Assembly (NCBI GenBank): GCA_013146195.2
Contig: CM028378.1
Span: 39,268,108 to 39,332,107 of the forward strand
From: Codonopsis lanceolata
Lineage: Eukaryota > Streptophyta > Magnoliopsida > Asterales > Campanulaceae
Direction of reading: 5' to 3'
DNA: 64,000 nt
Shown here: piece by piece, positions 47,201 to 58,894 of the stretch
Numbering within the stretch: position 1 is the first letter of the stretch
Layout: every line of letters starts with the position of its first letter
Program-made: the position numbers and the translations under genes
Notes under the pieces: model-generated
Database searches by the model: none
What the model was told of the DNA's origin: nothing
What the model saw: only the letters and a program-made list of their open reading frames with translations

Positions 47201-47886
47201 TCTTGTCTGTCCTTGGAGGCTTCCTCTCACCCACCTCCTCCTTGTCCTTGGCAAAAGTGTTGAATGCAATGGTCAAATTAGCAACTTATCATTCAATAAT
47301 AATGCAATAAATAAGCACCTTTATTATTGTAGAAAACAAAGTTATCATGATACAACAACAAAAAATTACTTTGTTTTATAGAAAGAATTTATATTTGAAA
47401 AATCTAATAATTAAGTAATACATAACTAACATGAGAGTTGATTATAACATATATTTTTTGAAAATTGACTATTTAAGTACATTTTTTGAAAATAAAATAA
47501 TATATTATTTTCCCAAAATTGAGGGAGTACTAATTTTTTTTACATTGTTATTGTTGCACCTACACTCGCATTCGATATTGAATATGTTCATGTGAAACTG
47601 TCTTTATGGATCTAAATTGTAAAACAAAACATTACTCTTCTACAGCTCAGCTCGTTGAGTCGCGTCAAGAAATTCGATTTGTAGAAAATACATGTAAAAT
47701 TGTCTCTCTCAAGTTTTTACCCAAGATATTTTAATCCCTTGGTCTTGGCAGAACAATAAGGTTATTTCAGTAAATGAGTACCCACAACTTCCATTAAATA
47801 TGTACTCCACCGTCCACATTGCTCCACCCCAGTCATAGGCTCATAGCAGAAAAGCGAATAAGATGTCTATTGAAAACTCTTCGCAT

Positions 47887-47939
47887 ACGGCCGAGAAAAG
47901 CAAAATTTTGATCATTGGAGGACTTGGTACATCGGGAAG
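47887..47939 (+). pseudogene. Dead first-exon fragment of a PCBER paralogue
   Basis: Aligns with 38387-38441: GCCGAGAA(A/G)AGCAAAATTTTG and ATCATTGGAGG are shared. The start codon is ACG instead of ATG, a base is lost in GGACTTGG (GGGACTGGG in the live gene), which shifts the frame in the NADPH motif, and homology stops at about 47939, where unrelated sequence (CCGGGCCGTCC...) begins. No later exon is present up to the contig end at 49120. Confidence 0.85.
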
Positions 47940-48146
47940 CCGGGCCGTCCTAAACTTTGAGGGTTCAGGCGAAAAGAAAATAAGGGCCCTTAAAAATAAG
48001 ATAAGAAAATAAGTATTAAATAATTCTTGAAAAGCTTTATTTTCATTCGTTAAAATAATTTACAATAAAAAGAATATACTCTAATCAATTTTTTTGCTTT
48101 TATTTATATTTGACTTCTGGATTGATATTTTTTTGGTAGCATGTAT
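47940..48146. other. Possible hAT-like fragment truncating the PCBER paralogue
   Basis: Starts CCGGGCCGTCCTAAACTTTG, and its GGCC-rich end with AAGGGCCCTT words resembles hAT termini such as the one at 40758. No partner terminus or coding sequence was found. Confidence 0.35.
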
Positions 48147-49120
48147 TGTTAAAAATATAGGTCTAATCTATGTAAGCCCATTTGAGCCCATTTCTTAGTT
48201 AGCCAATTTACTTTTGTTTTAGATATAAATAATTGGTGTAATAGCTTTTTAGGAAATTAATCAATTCAATAATATCAGTTTTTCTTTCTTTCCATTGCCG
48301 AGTTCTGTTAAGAGCCGGTTCTCTCTTCTGCCTCCGGCCACCACCGTCAATGGTGGTGGTCCGGCTACCCTCAATACATCCCGTCCAAATACCAAAATTT
48401 AACATGGTATCGAGCCGAGAGACCCTTTGTGTTCCTGGATTATTGTCGAGAATCAAGATCGCCGCCATCGAAAATCCAATCTTAGTCTGAATCAATACTT
48501 CCGGGCTTCATCTGCTACATCCATGGCGGTCAAACTATATAATCATTTGGTCTTCGGAAGATTAATTCACTTGCTATATTTCAAAGTTTCTCCCAGATCT
48601 GGTTTCATCATTGCTGCTTCAGTGATTTTATAAGATCTGTTCAATCAATCGGCAGATTTGCGCCTCGTGTTCACACCTACTTCTCGTCTTCTGTAGAAAC
48701 CTTATCTTGTCTTCTCATAGAAAACCCATTTCAATTAACCCATCTGATTCTTTCGATTCAGATTTCAAAATTGTTCAAGATACCTCAAGAATCCAAGAAA
48801 GAGAAATACCATTTTGATCTCGAGCTCATATTTCAACCCCCACGCTTGACTTCTCTCTCAAGTCACACACACACACACACACACACACACAAGATGCTCC
48901 TTTCACTTCATTTTCAATTCCTTTCCAATTTCCTCTTAGGTAATATTAGATCTCTTAGTGTTGAAAAAAAAAAAAAAAAAAGCAATAGCGGGCTTCATCG
49001 ATCTTCGAAGCCATCTCAAGAAACGGCCTCCATCCTCGAAACTCCTGGACGATCTCTATGATCGGTTTGTTACGAATGTAGAGGACCAACAATCATTTGA
49101 AAGGAGTATTTTATGATTCC
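48147..49120 (+). mobile_element. Ty1/copia 5' LTR and leader, cut off by the contig end
   Basis: The LTR 48147-48404 begins TGTTAAAAATATAG and ends CAAAATTTAACA (matching TGTTAAA/TTTAACA ends). It is followed at once by TGGTATCGAGCCGAGA, close to the copia primer-binding site TGGTATCAGAGC for initiator tRNA-Met. At 258 bp it is a short LTR, unlike the 1.4-kb LTR at 9131. The rest runs into the N gap; the frames at 48427-48633 and 48771-49061 have no clear GAG similarity. Confidence 0.75.
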
Positions 49121-49220
49121 NNNNNNNNNNNNNNNNNNNNNNNNNNNNNNNNNNNNNNNNNNNNNNNNNNNNNNNNNNNNNNNNNNNNNNNNNNNNNNNN
49201 NNNNNNNNNNNNNNNNNNNN
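49121..49220. other. Assembly gap of 100 N
   Basis: Exactly 100 unknown bases. The sequence resumes at a point homologous to 11319. Confidence 0.98.
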
Positions 49221-49893
49221 AAATTATGTGAAAGGAGAGTGATTAAATTGAGGAAAAATAAAAGTAGAGTGAGCTTAATGAATTGATCGAAAGTAAGGTG
49301 ACCAAATTGAGATTTAAACATTATATTTCTAAACAATTTATTTGTTGAGTGAAATATTGTGTGTGTGTAAGTAAATATGTGCAATTGTGAGGGGCGAGGG
49401 TGCCCGAACATTTGAAAATGACTTACGGAAAATGAATCAAGTCATTTTCCTGAAAAATAAGCCTTCATTTTCCGTTGACTGAAAAACTTTTTACGTTGAT
49501 CGCATTTTCCTAAGGTTACAAACACCGGAAAATGAGGAAAACATTTTCCGGAAGTCATTTTCTGTGAAACAAACGGAGCCTAATTCAACAATTGTCTAGC
49601 ACAGAATTGTTGGATTAATCATGTTCAATCCATTCGTGTGGATACCATGTAGAGAAGCCGCAAATCGCGTTTGTTGCGGTGATCGTGATTTAAACGTGAT
49701 TTTATCGAAGATTGCTCATTCCAATATTCTGGTAAGTATTCTAAATCTAATTTATATTAATTCATATGGATCTTGGGATGGTTTTGAAATTAAAATTTTG
49801 TTATTCATGTTAATTTCAATTAAAGGCCAACACCAAACACAAACAAATATATCCTTATAAGGCTCTAACCCATTGAATTAACATATCAAACAG

Positions 49894-50930
49894 CTATGCG
49901 GATATTTGCCCACGACTCACTCCTTCTCTTGACAATGTATCCAAGTATTCTTTATCTATTTTCGATTCAACTATATACATCCACCTCTTCATAAATATTG
50001 TTGCATAACTTCTTTTTCCTAATATGTTCTTTACATACTTATTGACATCTTTAGCTATATGTCTCTTACACAACATATGCCGAGACGTTGAAAAGTAATA
50101 TCGTATTGCATTTACGAGAGCCAGCTCCCTATCCGTGACAATGACATCCGGTGGGTGAACATGAACTAATAAAGCACGCAACTGATTTAATGCCCAAGCA
50201 AATGTTTCACTTTTCTCATTTTGCAAAAAATGCAAATGCAATATGAAAATTCTTCCTCATAGATGTAACTCAGATGATTTCCAATAACGGAAAGTCATAT
50301 TTATTAGTTTTGTATGTTGAAACCATAGCGAGAATATCTGAAATAAGGTCAATATCTAATATTCGCCTTCAGATGAGTAAACATAACATCAGTCAAAACA
50401 ACTTTATTTTTTTGGCCAACTCTCTTTGACCTGAACCAGGAAATATATCCACGTCAACTCATCTCATCTAAAAAATATTCAATTTTTGATTTATTTCTCA
50501 TTTTCTTCTTTCTTATACTTACCAAAGCATTCTCTAAATGCTTTCTCGAACTTCTGTTATCAGGATTTTCCATCTTCAATAGATTTAATATTTGTTTCGT
50601 CTTCACATTAGCATTATAAAATTGATCAACCCTTTCAATATCAGCCTTTATCAATTTTGATGCAGAAGTGTACCAATTTTCTCCCATTGAAAGTGGATGG
50701 TTGTGAGCATTGCTAAACTCGCTAACTTGAACTCTCCAACCATCATCTTTTACTTCCTGCAAATACACTTCAAATTTACACAAAACCTTTTTCAAACTAT
50801 TTTTCTTTACATCTTTTAAATCTTTTTTACCATCGTCAGGGTTTTCCATCATTCTCACAACAACCATACTTTACGAGTGTTATCAAATTTAGTTTTACTT
50901 AGGACACGTAAAAGTACATATCCTCGGCAC
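49894..50930 (-). pseudogene. MULE/FAR1-type transposase remnant (copy 2)
   Basis: Near-identical to 11994-13029. The transposase part is at 49894-50241 and the FAR1-like DNA-binding part at 50454-50867. Here the reading frame at the start of the DNA-binding part is broken by extra small indels (for example around 50837-50905), so the copy is slightly more damaged or carries sequencing errors. Same interpretation as copy 1. Confidence 0.7.
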
Positions 50931-53277
50931 GACTAACATCTCTAACCCATTTTTATGCCGCCTCTCGATCAATGAATTTTTTATCCGTCACAAAAAAAGA
51001 GATACATCTGGAAATAAATTATTCTCGTTTTCAAACTAGTAGTCCTATAAACAAATAACAATAAAATCATATTAATATAAAAAAAACAAATTCTAGGAAA
51101 ATCAACAAAATAGCCGTTACTGTGTAGCGGAATTCAGACACAACATCCACTACCAACAAGTGGACCTTTGCATGCGCATCCGCTTTTTAAAAACGTACTT
51201 AGACCAATACATCTGCTATATGGTTGTGGTAGTTTTATGAAACGACTGCTGGTGGAAGGCGGTACTTTGGCTAAACATTCGTTGTGCCTAGCGGATGTTT
51301 AGTCCAGGATTCTACAAATTTTTAATTTTTTGTGAAAATACATTCAAAAATAAAAATATATTACTTGAAAATAATCATCCTTGTTAGCATTTTCATCTTC
51401 ATTGAGATTAGTCATAATCCATTAGAATGAGTGAATTTGGAGAATTTTTTTAGAGAGAAAGATGAAGATGATGAAATTAGATGAGTTAGAAGCGTTAGGG
51501 AGTGTTAGGGTCCTTTCTTAGTAGGGTGGGTGGAAGTAATAAGAGGGGGTGGTTGGTTGGGGAGTAAATAAATGGTTAAATGTGTAATACCAATCCCACA
51601 TCGGGTAGATGTGAGACTTGTGTTTGATTTATAAGGTAGTTATCTATTCTTCTTGAAGCACAACATCATTCATGGACTTTTTTGATTAGAACTTTGTGGT
51701 GGGGATGACCCGTCTTGATCTTTCTTGAATCTTTCGATGGGCAGTGTATGGGCGCATGCTTGACATGACTCGGTAATTTTATTCATTAAATTGTGTTACG
51801 TTTAGGAAAATGGTGTTACGTTTAGGGTCACTCATTTCGTATAATTATTGTTATTTAGTTGTTTATTATTGTTAATATTATTATTAAGTAATATTATTAT
51901 TATCAATGACTTCACGTATTCCTCTCGTAAAACAAAAATACTCAAAATCCCCAATCTACACCAAATGAACCATCTTTCCATCAAATTCTAAATCCACTCT
52001 ACAAAACCAACCATCCTATTACCATAATTTTTCTGAATCACAAAATATTCCGTTGGTGGGAGGAATTACGAATTTCCAAAACTCAAACTCTACACAATTT
52101 GTGGATAATTTTCGAATTATAAAAAAATATTATTATAATTATTAATAAATAACAATTTCGAATTTAATAATTTATGTAATATTATTATTATGTGTTAATA
52201 TAAATTGAAAGAAGATATTAAATTATTGTAGATAAAGATGGTGAAGTATGTAAAGTTGTTGGAGATAAAAATTATGGGGTATGTAAAAATATTAGATTAT
52301 GTGTCACTATTGTAAGGACAGGTATAACAAAGCTTCCCAAATTGGGGAGCTTAAGCTCATTTTTTTTTTTCATTTTATTACAAAAATGTCATTAAGCTCC
52401 TCAACAAAAATACCTAACAACAATGCACAGACTTAAACACTTTTACATACATCATCATCTTTATCTTCATTAATTAAATATTTTTTTTATAGAAAAATGG
52501 TTAGAAACTTAAAAAATCATAATTTTTTCGATATCCAAATGAAATAAGTCAAGTCTCTATTTATAGGTAAAAATGTGTACTTTAATTTTGAAAAAAACTA
52601 AAAAATAATAATTTTATAGCCTAAAATTGGTTTAAAAGCGGAAATGGAGGAAAAGTAAAGTTAGTCCTAGAAATGGTAGAACAGCAGCAGGTGGGTGTAG
52701 AATTCATGCAGGGGTTGTCGGAGGAAATTTTTCGAAACAGTTGTGTTTTTGTCACTTTTGTCATAAAGCAATGTCGTTTTGGACGAAAAAAATTTCTTAA
52801 GCGGAGAAGCTTAAAAAGCTCGTGAAATACCTTTTGCTTAATTAGACAACCATTTGGCTCCCTTGTTATTTTGCAACAATATGATAAGCACCTCTTAAGA
52901 ACCTTTGTTGTATGTAGTCTAAGGTTTCTTTGGTTTTAAATTGAGGAGGTATCAAATGAATTATTTTATTGATTTTGAATGTATTGTGTAAGATTTGGTT
53001 GGATGTATTTGATTTTATTGTTTATGTTTTCTAAACAAACGACCAATGAGCCTATAATCTGCTCTCCTGCACAGGCGCTACGGATTCGTCTTTCTCCTGC
53101 ACCAGTAGTAATCCGCTGGTTGCTACCCAGCCCCAGGTCAGGAGTAACTGATCCTTTCTCCATATTTTTCATCTACAACAATTGATTTAGGGTTTTGACA
53201 TTTTGACCGACAATCTGCTCTCACTTGCTTTCTTATTCATTTCCTCTCTCCTTGATTACATACACTATCGAAAAGAT
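50931..53277. other. AT-rich spacer upstream of the PPR gene (copy 2)
   Basis: Matches 13030-15366 except for the patch 51640-51775, which is different in content and about 40 bases longer. No gene is recognised. Confidence 0.5.
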
Positions 53278-56200
53278 ATGAAATTGAAGCAATTACTTTC
53301 CAGACAGACAATCAAGAATATTTCAACGATCAACGCTAGATTCCTGTCTTCATACCCTTCTTGTCACGGAAATGTTACCGGGTTCCTTCAGACTCCGAAC
53401 CCGAATTCCCCTTTTCCCCACATAAACCCTAATTCTTCTAATCCCTTCCAATTTTTCAATAGATTCATTCATTCTGGTCAAGAAACAGTCTTTAGTGGAC
53501 TGGGAGGCAATGCCGAGGAGAATGAGGAAGAGAAAGAGGAGGATGTGATTATGAATGAGTTCTTGTCGCGATTTGTTTGGATAATGAGGGGGAAGCTTCA
53601 TGAAGTTTATACTGATTGTGATAAGAACACTGTTGATGGTATGTTACTGATTATTGTTGGGAAGGTTTTGGCTGTGATGGAAGAGGATGAGGAGATGCTT
53701 CAATCGGCTGCTGTCACCCCGTCCCATGATTTTAGCGAGGATTTATGGAAGACGGTTTGGGAAGTTAGTAATACAGTTTTAGTGGATATGCAAAAGGCTA
53801 AGAAGAAGGAGAAAATGAAGAAGTTTTTGCAGAATGAGAAAGTTAAGGAGATGATTAGGTTTGCTGGTGAAGCCGGGATTCGTGGGGATTTATTGAGGGA
53901 GCTTAGGTTTAAATGGGCTAGTGAGGAAATGGAAGAGAGCGAGTTTTATGAGAAGATGGAGCAGTTACTAACTGTGAAAGCTGAGGCAGAGAAGAAAGAG
54001 TCTGAAACTGAGAGTGCAGAGACTTTTGAGGATAATTTTGCTGCAGGGGAAGAGAAAGATACAGTTGTTTATCTCCCCAAAAGGAGTGGGAAGATGAAAT
54101 ACAAAATCTATGGTCTTGATCTTTCTGACCCAAAATGGGCTGAAGTGGCTGACAAAATCCACGAGACTGGAGAATGGCCTCAGGAACCCAAGCCAATATA
54201 TGGGAAATGCAAGATTGCTACTGAGAAAATACTTTTTTTGCAAGAAGACAAGGACCCTTCTCCCCTGTTAGCAGAGTGGATAGAGCATCTCCAGCCCAGC
54301 AGGGTCGACTGGATTGCTTTGCTTGACAGACTGAAAGAGCAGAATACTCAATTATACTTTAAGGTAATTTGCCATTTTCTTCCTGTTTGTCCAGTTGAGT
54401 CTCATGTTTGTGTGTCTTGGCAAGACTTGCTTCTATTTATGATTCTTCATTTTCTTGTTATGCGATGAACTGCTGCTGTATCCTGTCTCCTCCTTCATAA
54501 TCTTTTGAGATACTAATTATAGGGTGGGTTTTTCATATGTTTTTTCTTCCTTTTAATTGTTATATATCTATGGATTCATCCATGTATCCATCAATTTGGT
54601 ATGATGCAGAATTGATGAGTTCTTGGGAAAATAAGAAATTCATTCTTTGGGTTTTGTTGGTCACCGGTTTAGAACTTTGAAGAACTGATATGGGGTGGTA
54701 GCTCTTTTGTTGTTGTTGTTGATGATGATGATGATAAAAGAAGAAATTTTATTCTTACTATCACACCAGTGATTCCCTTCAGGTAATACCTTTGGCACTT
54801 AATCTAGCCACACCTTTCTTAACTTCATTATTTCCTGACTGACATGCCTTTTTCTCTCTTAGCCACAATTTCTCTTTCTTTCGTGCCAGACGTAGAATCT
54901 TAAGTTTCACACCAAGATAATGGATTCACATGAGATGCCAGGTTATAATAGAATTAATTTGGGCCAAAGGATTGATTTCATCTTTCTAAATGTACCAATC
55001 AAATACCTCTTCTCCCATTAAATACGTAGATTAGTACCCCTTTTGTAGTGTCTTCTCCTTGATTCAGATAGCCTGGTAGCTTGAATCCGCTCCTTTCTAA
55101 GTGTAGGTAAGCCGGTCACTTGCTGTAAGGTAAGAAGAAGTTTGTCTGATAAGGAATTCATCTTGAATGCCACACAACAGGGCATAGCCACTAGCCAGCC
55201 AAGATTGATAGATCAAGAGAAGAAAGTCTTTTTTGGCTATATACTCACAGTTAATTCACTTGCTCCATAGATTATTTTCTTTAGAAGCAAATTTAAACTT
55301 TGAGAAGCTGATATCTACTGAAAGAATGTCTCAAGTTAGAACGAAATCAAATCCCATATCTATGAGAGAATTTCCAAAAAGCTGTTTATTGGTAAATTTC
55401 GCTCACTATGTAAATGTAATAAGCACGAGGAAGAATGCATATGGATTTTGAACAATGACAGCGTCAGGACCTTGTTCTCACTTCTCTCGTCTTAGAGATC
55501 AAATTTAAGCCTTAAAAATATTTTTTCGTTCTAAATTTATAGACATAAGCACTGGAAATCCTGTCACACTACGCTCGGAACTTTCCAGCCTCTGGTTTGT
55601 TTTGCATCCTTGTGAATGGCACATTTTTTTCTCTTTTTCTCATGCAAAGTCTCTTTTTACACCTAACGTCATTATTCCTCCATTGAATTTTCTTTTATTT
55701 AGTTATTGTTTTGTTATTTTAGTTGAGTCTTCTCGATATAAGTGCCAAGAAGACCTCTAGAAGGCATATATTGTATGCCCAACTTCTCTTATTGCAACTG
55801 ATGTTGTAAGGCTGAATAGGCGGGTATCTTATTCAAAGGAGTTTAGTGGTTGCAATAAAGAAAATCTTTTGTTTACGAACTCTTAAAATGTGGAGTATTA
55901 TAGTGCAAGTGCATAATCAATAAAAATTGTTGATCTTTCAGAAAAAGGGCCAAAATAAAAAATTTGGTATTTTTAGTTGTTTTTTTTACCATCTATAGTT
56001 TCAGATATTGTTATGACTGCGTTAAAGAGGTAACAAAAGCAGTCATCAACTAATTTGGAGTTGAGTCATTATGACTGGATGCCGAATGTTGTCATATAAT
56101 TAAGCCTCTACCTGTTTGCTCTAGGATTCTATCACCCAATTCGATATAAAATTTTCACCACTAGCCATCATTATTTGTAATTGCCATTTTAAAAGTTCGC

Positions 56201-58480
56201 TTATGTTTTTGAACGTAATATTTGTGGAAGTGCTATTCCCACTCATATATTCCATTGTAGAGTGCATGAAACATTATGTACCAGTAAAGCAAAGAATTAC
56301 ATGAAGTGGCTTGGTTGAAAAGTGGAGTGTGGCATTTCCAAATTCTTTTTATAATTTTTGTTTTTATGTGTGTTTGTGACCTGGGCATGTTCTATGATTC
56401 TTGTGCTTCAACTTTTCAGTTGCATTTTTACATCTCCTTATAGTTTAAATATGATGACTGTGCTTTCGAAGTTAATATGGAAAAAAAGAGGAAAAAGAAT
56501 AGGAAAACGGTAAAGCCAAATAAGGCAGTCGCTCCTCTTTCTTCTGTGTCCACCCACAGTTTCGGATTGTGTTTCCTTACTGGACTACGTATTTGCTCCA
56601 CATCTGGACTTTGGGTCTGTTTGTGTTATGTACACCCTAGTCTATCTTTATCAAGATTTCAACATGATCTCACCAAAGTACACTACGTCCATTTTGATAT
56701 CATTGGGTTCCTAAGTAAGTCAGTTTCCATTGTACGAGAAATCAAACTTGTATGACTTAATTTAGCCTATGAGTAGCATCTTTTAGTGATAGGATAGAAG
56801 CTGAAAAGTGGCATTCATTTATTAGTGGCATTCATGATCTCACCGAAGTACACTACGTCCATTTTGATATCATTGGGTTCCTAAGTAAGTCAGTTTCCAT
56901 TGTACGAGAAATCAAACTTGTATGACTTTATTTAGCTTATGATTAGCATCTTTTAGTGATAGCATAGAAGCTGAAAAGAGGCATTCATTTATTAGTCGAT
57001 TTCAAGCTCCTGGAGTTATGGACAGAGTTAGATGCTGGAATATATTTACATAGATGTTTGCACTATCACTTTCATAACTCGATGATATGGTTTACCAGAA
57101 AGATTCTGAGATGCTAGGAGATATGTGGATATGTTTTGCACTGAACGTATTCTCAGGATATGTTATCAACATAATAACTATTTTTCCTCCTGTTTTGACC
57201 CAACACCAAGAATAAAGGGTTTTATTAATCCACTTCTGTTGTAGGGTTCTCATAATTTTTGGAAGTCTACTTTTTTGCATAACTTATCTAAGTGGGAATT
57301 TACATATTTTGCTATTTGCAGACCTCCAATAATTTTCAGGTCTTTCAGTCAAACTAATTTTGATTAATGTAATATCTGGTTAGTGGATAACACTAATCTG
57401 AAGGTTCCCCTATAACTTTTTTTCTAGGTTGCAGAACTTGTTCTGGGCAAAGAATCCTTCCAAACAAACATACGGGATTACTCAAAGCTCATTGATGCCT
57501 ATGCTAAAGAGAACCGCTTGGAAGATGCTGAGAGAATACTAAAGAAAATGAATGAGATTCGCATCCTACCTGATATTCTTACATTTTCAACTTTGGTTCA
57601 TATGTATTGCAAGGCCGGCGACCTTAGTCGCGCAAAAGAGGCATTTGAAAATTTGAAAAGCCAAGGTTTTCAACCTGACATGAAGGTCTACACCTCTATG
57701 ATCCTGGCCTATGTAAATGCCAACCAACCAAAGTTAGGCGAGGCCCTGATGAGAGAAATGGAGACACGAGATATTAAACCGACTGAAGAGATCTATATGG
57801 CCTTGCTTCGCACGTATGCCCAGCGGGGTGATTATGGTGGAGCCACTCGAATCTGTACCACTATGGATTTTGCAGGGTTCCCTCAAAGTCGGGAGTCTTG
57901 TGCACTGCTGGTTGAGGCATATGGTCGATCAGGCAACCCTGAGGATGCAAGGAAACAATTTGATGACATGATTAAACTTGGACACAAGCCTGATGATAAG
58001 TGTATTGCCAGCATGCTTGCAGCGTATGAGAAAAAGAATTTATTGGATCAGGGCTTGAATCTTCTGCTGGAGCTCGAGAAGGACGGAGTTGAGCATGGTG
58101 TTGCCACATATGCTGTCCTTGTAGATTGGTTGGGTAGGTTACAGCTGCTCGATGAAGTGGAAGAGTTACTGGGAAAGATTGCTGTGGAAGGAGAGTCTCC
58201 TCCAGTTGAGGTTCATTTAAGCCTTTGTGATATGTATGCAAGGGCAGGGGTCGAGAATAAGGCTCTCCAAGCCCTGGGGGTTCTTGAGGCTAAGAAGGAA
58301 CAATTGAAGCCAGAGGACTTTGAGAGAATTATAATGGCGCTTATAGCTGGTGGGTTCAAGCAGGATGCTCGAAGAGTATATGGGGTGATGACGGCCCAGG
58401 GGTTTGCTGCAACGGAGCATGTGAGTATGGCCTTAATGGCTTCTCAAAGCTTTACCCTCAAGAGACCGACAATGAGATAA
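53278..58480 (+). CDS. P-class pentatricopeptide repeat protein (NFD5/At1g19525-like)
   Basis: Two exons, 53278-54363 and 57428-58480, join in phase 0 across a 3.06-kb intron (AAG/GTAATTTG ... TTTCTAG/GTTGCAG) to give 712 residues. Residues 1-20 (MKLKQLLSRQTIKNIST) form a basic, Ser-rich leader that suggests mitochondrial import. Residues about 70-350 are acidic and Lys/Glu-rich with no PPR motif. The second exon encodes about seven degenerate 35-residue PPR motifs (for example YSKLIDAYAKENRLEDAERI, FSTLVHMYCKAGDLSRAKEA), without E or DYW domains. Such proteins bind organellar RNA and act in processing or translation. The split between an acidic first half and PPR second half, and the length, recall Arabidopsis At1g19520 (NFD5); I recognise this from memory only. 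The ATG at 53278 is chosen; the frame upstream to 53203 lacks ATG. Confidence 0.85.
56664..56995. repeat. 170-bp tandem duplication in the PPR intron
   Basis: ATGATCTCACC(A/G)AAGTACAC starts at 56664 and again at 56834; the two copies differ at only a few bases through GCATTCATTTATTAG. The open frame 56477-56755 overlaps the first copy and is intronic chance sequence. Confidence 0.9.
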
Positions 58481-58796
58481 TTTTTTTGTAAGTCTTTTGT
58501 AGGGAAGCGTTGAGATACTTTTTTAAGTCTTGTAGTGAAGCGTCAAAACAGGTTTGATCTTTTAGCATCTTTTACAGTGGTCCCAAGGCAACTTGATCCA
58601 TCTTTTTTGTGTTTTAAATTAGCATGATTTTGCATGTAGCAAGCGTAGCATCAGCATTGCTTTCAAAGAGTTGCATTGAGATTTCCCAAGTAAAATTGAA
58701 ACTGAAAGATTTTGAACTCTTTATTCCTACAAGTGTATCAATTCTCAAGTTTAAACAGTATGGTTGATAGATGGAGCTCGCAGTTGCATGCTAATG

Positions 58797-58894
58797 GATG
58801 TAATTGTTTGTCAGATTCTAATAGTAATCACCCTTAATAAACTCAATGTAATTGTTTGTCAGATTCTAATAGTAATCACCCTTAATAAACTCAT
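58797..58894. repeat. 48-bp tandem duplication at the end of the CBSX3 coding sequence
   Basis: TGTAATTGTTTGTCAGATTC starts at 58799 and at 58847, and both units run to TTAATAAACTC. On the minus strand the unit covers the last codons, the TAG stop and the start of the 3' untranslated region. The first (gene-proximal) copy supplies the actual stop; the second lies in the 3' untranslated region. Confidence 0.9.

Larger units (their letters stand above)
44997..47886 (+). repeat. Diverged duplicate of the PCBER upstream region
   Basis: Homologous blocks to 37230-38386 occur in the same order at 45140-45285, 46146-46265, 46920-46980 and 47190-47886. Compared with that copy it has gained about 860 bases (45288-46146, repeat-rich, including a SINE), an AT-rich stretch at 46290-46900 and another SINE at 46979-47200. 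Confidence 0.75.
49222..56361. repeat. Second copy of the 7.1-kb block at 11319-18450
   Basis: Begins in the right part of the Mutator-like MITE (matching 11319) and runs without a break past the point where the first copy ends (56361), continuing into unique sequence. It contains the MITE and Harbinger right ends, copia LTR end (to about 49831), MULE remnant, and the PPR first exon. Confidence 0.95.
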
